The translations under genes and the position numbers were made by a program. From positions 9,309,501 through 9,373,500 of the forward strand of contig NC_088310.1 in NCBI RefSeq assembly GCF_910592395.1: 64,000 nucleotides of DNA, given 5' to 3'. This document shows positions 1 to 10,457 of the stretch, one piece after another (within the stretch, counting starts at the first letter, position 1; every line of letters begins with the position of its first letter). Under the pieces are notes generated by a model. The model did not search any database. It had not been told where the DNA came from and saw nothing but the letters and a program-made list of their open reading frames with translations. This stretch comes from Lineus longissimus (taxonomy: Eukaryota; Nemertea; Pilidiophora; Heteronemertea; Lineidae).

Positions 1-136
1 TTATTGGAAAATGCATCCATTCCTAGAAATATTTGGAAGTGAAATATGAAAAAGATGTTTTCGCAAACATTTTGGGCCACAAGGATTAAGGGCTTTACTG
101 TAATTTCAGTAAATAGGGATCAATATATGGACCATT
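1..136. other. No gene; left flank of the LINE insertion
   Basis: AT-rich sequence without a usable reading frame. It ends in the left copy of the LINE target-site duplication (125-136). Confidence 0.5.
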
Positions 137-188
137 TGTTTGAAATAATTTTATTACTTTCAATAATATTGTAACATACAGATGAATC

Positions 189-222
189 CCAGGGCTAGGC
201 TATCAAGCATTATTAGCCCTGG
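189..222 (-). other. Stem-loop in LINE 3' UTR
   Basis: Perfect 9-bp arms CCAGGGCTA (189-197) and TAGCCCTGG (214-222) around a 16-nt loop, about 50-85 nt from the 3' end of the LINE on its transcribed strand. Several LINE families use a 3' stem-loop as the recognition site for their own reverse transcriptase; that this one does so is an inference from position. Confidence 0.5.
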
Positions 223-306
223 TTATTTTTACATAGAGAAAAGTGAATGATGGCAGAGAAGAATTAAACAAACAAGGATATGATAATTGAAAACAGGCTT
301 CATAAG

Positions 307-1412
307 TTAAAGAATGGCAAGTTCAGCAATAAAGGTGCTGACTCTAGTAACGATAAAGATATTGTCTACAATAGACAATCTGTAATGGCCATTCAATAGC
401 AACTGCAGCCTGTCTTCTTGGCAAAGGTTGTAGAATATAAAGGTGAATGATGGCAGCGTATTCAGGTCATCAAAAAGATCAACCCTAAGCATGTCGGCAA
501 GAGGGCAATTGAAGAAGAGGTGGCGTGTGGTTTGCGCCTTGTGTCCGCATTTACAGTAAGGGTCGTTAACATTTACAAAGTTATGAGAAAACAGGTGGTT
601 TTTGAATATAAGGTCACATCTGGTCCTATTCAAAACGATTTCAGCTTGACGGGGTAGGTTTAGTTTGGGCGTAGCCATGGACATTTGATTCCTGCCTAGG
701 AATAGTCTTAAGTTATATTTGAAAGAGTTTCGAGAGTAACGAGTTTGGACATCTATTGGAAGGGAAGACCAGTGCCTAATTGAGCTGGGTATTGTGGATT
801 TTGTGAGATTCTGCGACATGTTTCTAGGAAGATTGTAGGTTCTGCGATTTCTAAGACGCCCGTCAAAGACGGGGTTTCGATACTGAACAAATTCATTGTG
901 AACGTAAGTGGGTATATTGTTATGTTCAACATCGTACATCAGGATTAACTTTTTCTCCGTTCTCCGCCTTCCAAGGGTCACCCAGCCCAGACAGTCAAGA
1001 ACCTTGGTGGTATTAGTGCCCTATATGCAACCACTTACAATCAGGGCAGCCCGATAATGAACCTTATCGAGTCTAGATAGTAAAGTGATGTTTGCCGAGT
1101 CGAAAATGACAGAACCATACTCCAAGTGAGGTAATATGAATGAGAAATAAAGCTTCTCGAGGTGTTTGGACTGTAGTGAACCCTGCAAAGTTTTTAATGG
1201 GTTCAATAGGTTGTTACATTTACCCACGACATACAAAATGTGATGCTCAAACGACAGTGTTTCATCCAGTATGATACCAAGATGTTTGTGAGACTGGCCA
1301 CGGGGGATAACACTCCCATTTAGTTCAAGATAGCCAAAGTTGCGGACCTTACGACGAGGTGAGTGGTAAATAACCTCCTTGCTTTTTTCAGCTTTGAAGT
1401 CTAGCTTCCATC
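307..1412 (-). pseudogene. LINE reverse transcriptase, C-terminal part, broken by one stop
   Basis: One minus-strand frame reads from about 1411 down to the stop at 307, interrupted only by an in-frame TAG at 1021-1023. The segment begins with WKLDFKAEKSKEVIYHS, typical of the stretch just after the YxDD palm motif, so the catalytic aspartates are missing. Next come a HLGIILDETLSF block and YFSFILPHLEYGSVIFDSA, the usual LINE C-terminal helices. Near the end is CKCGHKAQTTRHLFFNC, a CxC...H...C knuckle common at LINE reverse-transcriptase C-termini. No endonuclease or ORF1 remains. In life the full protein would nick and reverse-transcribe into chromosomal DNA; this copy cannot. The frame is intact on both sides of the stop, so the copy is old but not ancient. 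Confidence 0.85.
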
Positions 1413-1424
1413 ATATGGACCATT

Positions 1425-2249
1425 GATAAGGACCATTGTGACCAAACTAGTGTCTCTGTTTATGTCTTTTCCTGGTGTATGATGAGAACATTTGCAGTGA
1501 CAAAGCAGAATGGATGTTCTCTGAAAAGCTGTGGTGACTAAATTCATGTAACAATCTTTCTGATGAAATGAAGAAGAATTCTTTCCTCTGATATTTGGAT
1601 GAATAATCAACACCTATTTAACATGTTTAATAAGCCTCGTTGAAGTTACTGAATCTGGACCAAATTATGCCAGCCAACAGAACCTTGCCCTGCAAGTGAT
1701 ACTGGAGTCAATTTGTGAAACTCTATCAATTGCTTTCAAAAATAATACGAACTGATACAGTTCATCAGTTATATTCCATTCACTCTTTTATCCACCAGTC
1801 ATATAGCCTGTTTTGTTGTCTTGCCATGCAGCGCCTGCCAGGTTAAAACACTTAGATTGTCGGTGAGACAATACCGATGGGCTGAAAACTCAATAATCAG
1901 TTCGATGCAATAATGGCAGCATGATGAACTGTTTTCCTTCAGTAAATATTGCTCCAGGGTAGAGAATCAGCCATTGTTATTGGTATCTGTCAACCTGATA
2001 GTTTTTTTAGTTCACCTGAGGCGATCTTATACAAGGGAGCATGTTTCGTAACCCCTTGGGCTACATGGCTGAAGCTTGTCATGGTGGTAGATTTGGGCAG
2101 CATGTTCGGACAAATGTTTTGTTTTCGCAATTTGACTGACTTTGTTGTCTCCTAGCGTACATCTGGAGAATCACTTTTTGCCATTTTTAAGCCAGTGGTT
2201 GTAGCTGGAGTGATGACATCTTTGTAGTGAATGTATCTAAATGACTACA
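1425..2249. other. No gene recognised
   Basis: Short frames only (up to about 70 codons on either strand), with no recognisable protein motif and no clear repeat structure. Probably unique intergenic or intronic DNA. Confidence 0.4.
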
Positions 2250-2540
2250 TCTGATTTCTCCTGGGTTTTTGATTTGATCTACTTTTCAAGGTCACAGATG
2301 TCAAACTCTTAGGTTTCCCCGAAGGGTCATTCCTTCACTGTTGGAGACAGACTCTTGACTAGTGTTCAAGGTCACAGAGGTCAAACCTAAAAAATTTCAC
2401 TGAGAGTGGCCAGCTTTGATTATATGTCATAGATTCTTCAAATTTGATATGTAGACACCTATGAGGCATCTCCACGCATTGACAAAGATTTATGGCACAA
2501 TTGAGGTCAGCATGACCTAGTTTTAAGGTGTAAATGGATG
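2250..2540 (+). mobile_element. Diverged fragment of the A-type Helitron-like element
   Basis: Two copies of the element's hallmark module are recognisable: a near-complete one at 2273-2305 and a half one at 2366-2385, the latter reading TCAAGGTCACAGAGGTCAAA. Between and after them is diverged internal sequence like that of the long copies at 45.8 and 53.5 kb. Neither terminal hairpin is present, so this is an internal remnant. Confidence 0.55.
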
Positions 2541-3514
2541 AAAGTCATAGAATCTAGCCAGAAAGACTGAAAGTGACAATACCGAAATATTGGTATTACA
2601 AGGAAAAGAAGGTTGCATCCTAGTAATGGTATGAATTGGTGTTTTTTTCCATCAAACATCACTCCTACCACTGTTAAGGTGTCTTTACAGAATTCCTCCA
2701 GTTGAGGCTTTAGTGTGAATCAATATGAAAGAATATAAGTTCGCCTTGAAGGAGTTTTACTTGAACATGTTAAAAGTTGAAATAAATCACCTGCTGCAGC
2801 TGATGTGCAGTGTAAATAGCTTTGATCACCCATCCATGATATTAAATGATAAGTCGTAAAATTCTGCTTTAGGTGAAGCCTCATTTATCTCAATAAATTC
2901 TTCCAGAGGTTTAGGTTGTAAGCCTCAAATTAACCCTTTGATGCCCAGGGATGTATGGGATATGCCATAAAATGCTACTGCCCGACACCCACAGTGTACC
3001 CGATTCGCTCTGAAGAAAAAACGTTTTTTCAATGAGTAGCGATCGTTCTGCCATCTCCAGTCGATGACCCTAACCTCACATTCCTCCTAGTGCCCAACAT
3101 TCATAACCGAGATTTATGGCTAAATAAAAAAGATATTGAAAAGCATGCATTTGATTGATAAATTAATTCATGCTGAAACTTCTTATTTCCTGAAAGGCTT
3201 TACCCCACACTTAGAACTGAAATTAATGGCAAATTGAAGAGAGAAAAATAATAAAAAAGCATGCATTGCGTTCATAAATCTGCAAATGGTTTTGCATTCA
3301 GAATCCAGTTAATCTTTCTCTGCCATCAATTCACAGCTCCTGTCTTCAGTAAGATAAAGGCTGTTTGAACTCAGAGCCATTTTTGGCAATCTAAATTACA
3401 TTTTCATGTTTGCTGGATGAGGGTATACATTTCATCTTTATTATTTTCTCATGTGGTCCTGAAGCGGGTTCTGCTTATTATGATGTAGCACAGTCTGCAC
3501 GGTATATACAAGCA
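2541..3514. other. No gene; possible piggyBac-like end and a small duplication
   Basis: At 2930 the sequence reads TTAACCCTTTGATGCCCAGG. A TTAA followed by CCCTTTG resembles one end of a piggyBac-type element, but I see no matching right end. A short motif around AAAGCATGCATT recurs about 116 bp apart (near 3138 and 3255), suggesting a diverged local duplication. No coding signal. Confidence 0.3.
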
Positions 3515-3800
3515 TAAAGAAATAATAACTAGAAAGGTATCATTCCTATTCAAGGGATTTCCATGGGCAAAGTAGCCTGTATCGTTTAAAATGTTGTCTC
3601 AAATTACATAAAACAAGTGCTTAGGCATTTTTACAACCAAAGGTTTTTGCATATAGTATGAAATAATAACTAAAAAGGTTTCACTACCTTCTATTTCACA
3701 AGGGATGGCCATGGCCAAAATAACCTGTATCACTTAATCTTATCAAGTTGCATATAACAATTGTAAAGGCATCTTGTCCACCAAAGAGTTTTGCATCATT
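3515..3800. repeat. Diverged tandem duplication, about 142 bp x 2
   Basis: Two adjacent copies begin with GAAATAATAACTARAAAGG near 3518 and 3660. Both continue with matching blocks (CAAGGGAT, CCATGG, CAAA, CCTGTATC, GGCAT, TTTTGCAT). Divergence is substantial, so the duplication is old. Confidence 0.6.
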
Positions 3801-6146
3801 TTCAGTAATCTAGATTTAAAAGTGAGTAATAGAGTGTTTCATTTCAACTTAATTAACGAAGCGGTCTTAGACATGTTAGATCGGTGAACTTAGGGGTAAA
3901 GACCTCATGAATGTCCACTAAAGTTTCTGATTATTTTTCTTTGCATCCCAGTACTTGTGGTATTCAAGAATCTAATCAATTATCACCTCATCCATTTCCA
4001 TCCCGGCCAACTCCCAGGGTAATCAGACCATCAGATCTTTTTTTACACTCGGGGCGTCGAAGGCAAAGTCATGTCAAAGCCTTGGGGGCCATATGCTATC
4101 TTCAGTACATTTCTTGTACAAAAAAAGTTGTCGGATAACTCTGTAATTTGTTGATTTCATCGCTGTAACTTTGTTATGATGCCACAACATCTACTTCTTC
4201 ACCAGCATCATACCGGGGACACGTACGGTTGTGTCAAAGCCTTTGGGTCAAAATGCTATTCTTTCGTATATCATTTTAATCTGCGCGAATTCAAAGCCGA
4301 TTAGTTACATTCCTGCAATTGTATATTCAATTTCAGTCCTTTCATCTGATGTGGTCTTTGTTCAGTTAATGCACAGAGGACTTGATATGTCACTTCTATC
4401 ATTTCAAAAATGTGTTCCTTTTACATTATGTTGACCGATTCACTTGTGCATTGGTCTGTACAATTGCATACCTGCTCAAAAAAGTTTCTATCTCAACTTA
4501 GTTGAACCAATTTTCAGCAGTTTGCATTATTCATATCCGATCAATCTTTGCTGAATTTCCGGATGCCAGGGCTGACAATTATGAATTGAGAGTTTGCAGT
4601 GGAATAGTATCAGTATTTGATTGGTCTGAAATGCAGCATTGCAGATTAGACTCAATACTGACTGCATTTTTTCCAGACCCATTTCCTTTGAAGGGAATGA
4701 TTTATCTGGCAGTGCTCGATGATTTGTGTGCATGCTGAGGATAAAAAAACACAATTAAAATGGGTCATGCCAATGGACCTCGCACACAAGCTAGTGGCGG
4801 TCAGAAAGTCAAGGCCCCATCAGAATGCTGAACAAACTACAATTCATGGAAACCTAATATGATATCAGTTACACATTCATGTGGCCTATCAAATTATGAT
4901 AGTTTGCAGCATATCTGTTGACATGGAAGTGTCCACCTTAAGTTCAATATAGCCAGAATGAGCCCAGTTGGGTGATGCACATTTGATGTATGGCCAAGAT
5001 ATTTCACCAGGCCAATTTCAGCAGGGCTGAGTATTTTTAGGAACAATACAAAGGCCTGCTGTGGGAGGATGTATGGCCTCCTCCATATGGCTAGCCAGGA
5101 GTTCTAGAACGCAGTGCGTTTTCCAGAGGGAGGGGCGTTCTTCAAACATTAATTGATTTTTGGCAGAATTTTTGCAGTGGGGATTCTAACAGAAAAATTT
5201 TAAAACATTTCTCTCCAACAAGTGTGTCATTTGCACCTCCTTTCCTCTCCTTGCCTAACGCCAATGTCATGTTGCCTTGCTTTGCATTCATTTATCATTA
5301 AAAAAGCCACTTTCCTCAGGTGGTGATTTTGATAGTTGACCATCACACTTACTGAGGCCAGCATATCGAGAAAATTTCTTCTGGGAGCCGTCTGGCTTAA
5401 GATAGCCGTATTGGTCAACTCCTCAGCGGAACACTCAGGTCATTTCACCACAACTTCACTTCTTTTATTCGAAAATTGCTCTCAAGCCTCCAGAGGATGT
5501 GGCCAAGACCATTTCCACTGACATATAATGCAGCCGAAAGTGTACCCTGGACACTTATAAAACTGGTAAGATTGCGTATAACGGAGACCGAAGCAATCTT
5601 GGATCTGAGTAGCAAAACCTGCTCGAAGACGAACTTCGACAGTTGCAGTCCTCTAAGGGAAATTAATTCCATCTTAGTAAGATCTTTCTTTTCCGTTTTA
5701 TTAACAGTCGAGCTATTTATCTCAATCTGTGTGGTTCCCCTGAGCGTGATTCTCTCACTTCTGTACCCTGTGGCAACCGTGGCCCTCTTATCCTGTAAAG
5801 AAAATGCAGGGTTTGCTGATGAATGATCCGCAAGGGATCGCGGCTGTTCGAATGTGAGAAATGGCAAAGGATTTATCCATCAACGAAATATGACAAAGAT
5901 AAGACATAACCTGTTATTGGCTACATCAGGAAAATGTATGTCAGGTCATTTGGGTAGCTTGGAGCAATGGTTCAGAACGAATTAAGAAATTAGATATGTT
6001 GCTTTGGGGCTCATCAATTTCAAAGGAAACTGCTTTGTACTCTATTGGGATTGTATAGAAATGCAATTGGCTAAGTTTCAGATTAATTGCTCTCTGAGAA
6101 TAAGGCAATTATAGGAGGCTACTGTTATTTTGGTGCCTTTTTGCCC
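3801..6146. other. No supported gene; overlapping open frames at 5.4-5.9 kb
   Basis: A weak tandem similarity (TGTCAAAGCCTT at about 4069 and 4228, period near 160) lies inside. Around 5445-5867 both strands are open: a 140-codon minus frame and a 116-codon plus frame (5476-5826). The plus frame has a long hydrophobic run in its C-terminal half that could span a membrane. I recognise neither product. Open frames on both strands at once argue for chance, though an exon cannot be excluded. Confidence 0.3.
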
Positions 6147-6154
6147 TTTCGGAT

Positions 6155-7107
6155 CAAGGAGGATACCGCGGTGACGTCACGGCTTTTCCAAGATGGCGCT
6201 GCATATTGTAAACAAACTCGATCCACGGCCAAGGGAAAATCAAGTCATCAAAAAAGTTAGATTTTTCGCATCAAATCAGAGTTATCAGTACTTTTCTGCT
6301 ATGAAATAAGTCTTCAGACAATAAGCTATCATTTGAATAATGAAAAGTGCTGTTTTGATGGGGAAAAATAGGTTTTTTTAAACCAAATAGCCGGCACCGA
6401 TCTTCCAAAATTAGCGATGGTTTCAAAACAGTCTCCCAGATATGGGGCAATCTCTTCATTATCATAATGGGATTTGGAGGCATGTTTACAGATTTTACAA
6501 GTTCGAGACCTGTAATACCTAAAACTCGCATAGATCCCCATAGATCCCCTCTATTTGTCGAGTTAGCGCCCCTGCAAGATCATGCATTTTCGGACACTAG
6601 AACGAAATCTTCCTGCGGATATCGCGGTTTCGGTGATGATTTAAGGAGAAATTGACTGTTGTTAGAGTTGTATGGGACAGAAATGAGTTCATACTTCATG
6701 AATACATGAATATATTATGATATGGGCGGGCTTCTAAGTCAAAACAATAACAAACTCAACTTCATCTCTACCGTGTATCGCGTAGTGCATTGCCTAGTGT
6801 ATTTCGTAGTGTATTTTAGCGGAGACATTGTTTCCCATTATTTCCGCACTTTGGCCACGGCAAACGTCTTTTTTATTCGTGGAAGTTAATCTGCTCTGTA
6901 AATTTTATTCTACACAGGAAGAATCCATACTAGGTATTGCAATATTTCATGTCTATTGGTGTTTTTGTGTACAGGAGCGCACCAGACAGTGAGACGTGGA
7001 GATGTGTTCAGTGCTGGTGCTGTCAGTAGACTGAATCTGATTGGCCATAGCGATCACTAATATGGGTCGGGATCACGTGATGTGACGTCACCGCGGTATC
7101 CTCCTTG
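6155..7107. mobile_element. hAT-like non-autonomous DNA transposon with 26-bp perfect inverted ends
   Basis: Perfect 26-bp terminal inverted repeats at 6155-6180 and 7082-7107, beginning CAAGGAGGATACCGCG and ending in the palindrome TGACGTCA. The flanks are TTTCGGAT (6147-6154) and TTTCAGAT (7109-7116), an 8-bp duplication with one change that fits the hAT preference nTnnnnAn. The 950-bp interior has no transposase-like frame, so movement would need a transposase in trans. Inside are AAGATGGCGC near 6191 and a small repeated stretch (CGTAGTGTATT-like) at 6772-6820. A 9-bp duplication, including the matching C on each side, would instead point to a Mutator-like element. Confidence 0.75.
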
Positions 7108-7116
7108 CTTTCAGAT

Positions 7117-7604
7117 TTTCATATTGTTTAGATACAGTTTAAATTGAGAGCTATTTTTGATAGGCCAGCATTACCCCTAAAAACAAATTTCTCTTAACAT
7201 GACTGTAAAAAAATTGTCATTGCCTGCACAGCATCTCACTTAACCTGACTGGAAAGAAGGATTGCCGTTGCTTGCACAGCACCATTGGCACATAAAAAAA
7301 CCACAAACATTTGATCGCCCTGGATATAAACCTCGTCCGCAGGGGTCATGCCGGTTGTCTTTGAGAAGAAAAAACAAGCAATATTTTTATTGCTGATCAC
7401 AGTGATAGTTATATCAGGTTGTTGCAGATGCTAAATAAAAAGAAATGTTTCTTTAACACGTCAATTATAGTTAAACACAATTAACTATGAAAATTTTTTT
7501 AAATGTCAAAGACTTGTGCTACCAAGAAAGCTAATATAATATCTGGCATTGTGAAAAGTCTTGTTTGATGATTTTCTCTACCGTTAACAAGTGCCATATG
7601 GGGC
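7117..7604. other. No gene; short internal duplication
   Basis: A roughly 48-bp diverged duplication lies near 7198-7295 (shared ATTG and TGCACAGCA blocks). The rest is AT-rich with no coding signal. Confidence 0.35.
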
Positions 7605-7966
7605 TAATAAACATGATAAATATGAAAAGATTACCATAAACATGGCATATTATGTATTATCGTGGCACAAAACGCATCATTTTGAGACTACTGCCACACT
7701 AAAGGGACTGTTTCCAGCATCAGTATTGCCAAAGCGTAGGTATACTGGTTTGCTAATATCCACTGAGATGTAGCTGTCATTGAATTATAATAAACATGAT
7801 AAATATGAAAAGATTACCATAAACATGGCATATGTATTATCGTGGCACAAAACACATCATTTTGAGACTACTGCCGCACTAAAGGGACTGTTTCCAGCAT
7901 CAGTATTGCCAAAGCGTAGGTTTACTGGTTTGTTTATATCCACTGAGATGTAGAAGTTGTCATTGC
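7605..7966. repeat. Recent tandem duplication, 183 bp x 2
   Basis: Copy one begins at 7605 and copy two at 7788, each with TAATAAACATGATAAATATG. They differ by a handful of substitutions and a few small indels, including four bases missing from copy two in the CATATTATG stretch. No transposon ends are seen, so this is a plain segmental tandem duplication. Confidence 0.85.
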
Positions 7967-8934
7967 ATTTATATACACGCACAATGTTGTAAACCCAAAA
8001 CGATGATTTATTGAGTAGGTGATGCAGTGTTTCTCGTGTTCATTTGATATGTACATGTATCTTGATACTGAGAACTGTCAAACCTTAAACTGAGTGTTTT
8101 TTGGTGTTTTTATATGCACTATCTTTGTTGAATGCAGAAATTGTAGTGGTTTGTTCTTGCAGACAATGATTTGAAGCGTGGTGTGTTTTGGCCCTTGAGC
8201 AGTTTTACTGGGCTCAAAACATAAGTATATATTCGGTGTAGTAAAATTAAATAGGGTAACATTAGACCAGACTCGAAAAATTTAGCAAATAGTGACCTTT
8301 CTTGCATTTTGTTCTAGCATTCTTGGTGCGTACATTTGTGTGTATCATTCATGCAGTACACGTGCGATAGACGCCAGTACTGGCAGAGATGATTTGCTTG
8401 AATGTTATGTCCGCTTTGGAGAATGCCCAAAGTGGTCAATATAGGAAAGACAAGTGACTGATCAAAGGAGGGTTGACACACCTTGGGAATACAGATAGAG
8501 CCAGTTTATCATTTACGAACGGAAAGGGAAGGCAAATAATGTTCAATAACAGCTCTGAGAGTGAGGCTTTGATGTAGTGGGACTTCAACAGGAGAGATAG
8601 GAAGTATATAGGTAACTAGTAGGATGTCTTTAATGCCCTTGGCCATAATAAGTATCCGTCAGGATATAAAGATCGCAGACGGGCAGGGCAAATAATGAGC
8701 TGAAGGTACTGCTCTTCTTTGATAAAGTTGACACGGTGTTTGATGAATTTGGGATGACAACAGGAAAAACCTCAGAGCGAGTTAAACATGTCAAAGGAAG
8801 CAGGATGTCTTCATTGCTGGTAGAAATATGGCAGCAGGTTCCAGAATAATTCACGATGCCAATTATGTACCAAAGAGCAGCTATGAGAGGGAGCCTCTTA
8901 TTAAGGTTTTATGACTGGTTACCAGCCTGTTGCT
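7967..8934. other. No gene recognised
   Basis: Mixed-composition sequence with only short frames (74 codons or fewer). I see no motif or repeat apart from a weak internal similarity between about 8460-8560 and 8640-8720 (GGGCAAATAAT-like). Confidence 0.35.
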
Positions 8935-10457
8935 TTTTAGCTCACCTCTTAGCAGAGGTGAGCTTATCCCATACCGTGGCGTCCGTCGTCCGTCGTCGTC
9001 GTCGTCGTCCGTCGTCCGTTAGCAGGGCACGTTTCGTAACTGTTAGAGCTATTGAGTTGAAACTTGGTACACATGTACCCTTATGTAATGACACCTTGGA
9101 GACCAAGTTTCGGTCCGATTCGTTTCATGGTTTGGCCACCAGGGGGCCAAACGTTAAAAGTGAAAATATGCAATATCTCCCTTAATAGTAGTCGGGAAAT
9201 TTTGAAAAAAATATGGTAGGTACTTCTAGCAAAGGTGCATCATATATCCTCCGGGTTTTTGATTTGACCTCCTTTTCAAGGTCACAGAGGTCAAAGTTTG
9301 CTGATTCACTGAACAGTAGCATGTTTCCTATCTATTTTAGCTAGAAGGTTTTAAACCAGTGTGGACATGTATCTGGGGATTCTCCATTCCACCCTTAAAA
9401 TTTGGCCGTTCGGACATCAAATATGGCCGCCAGGCAGCCATCTTGAAAAATAAACACAGTACTATTACTCCGAAACTAATGATCGGATTGCAACCAAATT
9501 TGATCTGGATGTATATCTATGTACTCTCTACTAAATCCTTGATTTTTTATCAAATGTGATAGCCAATATGGGTGCCAGGCGGGCATCTTGAAAAATTCTT
9601 AGTTTGGCCACCCGGGGGCCAAATTTAATGTCCAAAGTTAAAATGTTTGATTGCTCGTTTAATAGTGGTCTGATTTTCATAACATTTTTATGGTAGGTAC
9701 TCCTAGCAAGGATACATTTCGTAAATGTGGGTTTTTGATTTGACCTACTTCTCAAGGTCACAGAGGTCAAAGTTTTCCAATGGCACCGCCATTTTACAAT
9801 GACGGCACGTTTTGTCACTGCTTTAGCTACAGATCCCTAACTTGGTACGAATGTACCCCTATACTCTTAGACTAAACTGCAGTCTTTTTCTGATTCTCAG
9901 TTTGGCCAGCAGGGCCCCAAATGTTAATAGTGGACTCTCCCCTAAGGGTGCCTTGAAATGCTGCTAAGTGGGATGTCATAGTCTAAGCCTAGGCAAATGC
10001 AGGATTAATTAACCTCTACAGAGCCCTAGGAATTTCAGATGATGGTTGTTTCTTGTACTAGACACAAGCAAACAACATAATTATCCTATTCCTAAGCATT
10101 TCCATAATGGGTCATCTGTAAACCAAAGGACTTTTTTAAAAAGGTGTGTTAATGCTGATGACTTGTTGCATTAAATTGCTTTTTGTTCTTTTGGTAGGCA
10201 TGCCATGCATGTTTTGCTGCTTCAAGCAATTGTTCTGCTGCTGTTTTAACGATTACTGGTCAGATCACAAAATTGTCTACTCTGCTTTGTCATACCTGTA
10301 GTCACCTCAATTAAATTCAACTTACGCATTATTTTATCTCTCATGTAATTTCATTGTAAAACATTACTTCATTTCTTTCTTACATTTAAAACCATGCTAA
10401 TGCTTCATCCATCTTCCCTTCACAAGAGGTGAGCACAATAGCCCTGGCTATTTCATT
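8935..10457 (+). mobile_element. Helitron-like (Helentron/HINE-type) element A1, chimeric
   Basis: The 5' end has the hairpin AGCTCACCTC-TTAGCA-GAGGTGAGCT (8939-8964), then a CGT/GTC microsatellite (about 8980-9019). The 3' end has GAGGTGAGCACAA followed by the hairpin AATAGCC-CT-GGCTATT (10437-10452) and TTCATT. The 5' AGCTCACCTC and 3' GAGGTGAGC form subterminal inverted repeats. This layout (5' hairpin, microsatellite, internal tandem modules, 3' hairpin, no target duplication) matches non-autonomous Helentron elements. The first 360 bp is nearly identical to copies at 45.8 and 53.5 kb, but the sequence switches abruptly after 9295 to a different, diverged interior. No Rep or helicase frame is present. 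Confidence 0.65.
9263..9295 (+). repeat. TTTGACCT...AGGTCAAA module (A1, unit 1)
   Basis: A 33-bp module with outer inverted arms TTTGACCT and AGGTCAAA and an inner TCAAGGTCA. It is repeated in all long A-type elements. The next unit in this element is at 9739-9771. Confidence 0.75.

Larger units (their letters stand above)
137..1412 (-). mobile_element. 5'-truncated LINE retrotransposon insertion
   Basis: A minus-strand insertion bounded by a perfect 12-bp direct repeat, ATATGGACCATT, at 125-136 and 1413-1424, as expected for a target-site duplication. Its 5' end lies just inside the right repeat and is truncated within the reverse-transcriptase reading frame; the 3' end is an AT-rich tail with no clear poly-A. 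The transcribed strand runs from the thumb region of the reverse transcriptase through a C-terminal zinc-knuckle-like motif to a 3' UTR that carries a stem-loop. The truncation point and duplication fit target-primed reverse transcription. The clade is not certain; the C-terminus resembles the CR1/Jockey side of the LINEs. Confidence 0.8.

Noticed and set aside
5445-5867. Membrane protein gene (plus strand) or 140-residue protein (minus strand)
   Set aside because: Both strands are open over the same stretch, neither has a recognisable family, and I see no convincing exon borders.
9359-9818. Frames inside A1 as Helitron Rep/helicase remnants
   Set aside because: No HUH, walker or helicase motif is visible; they are short translations of non-coding modules.
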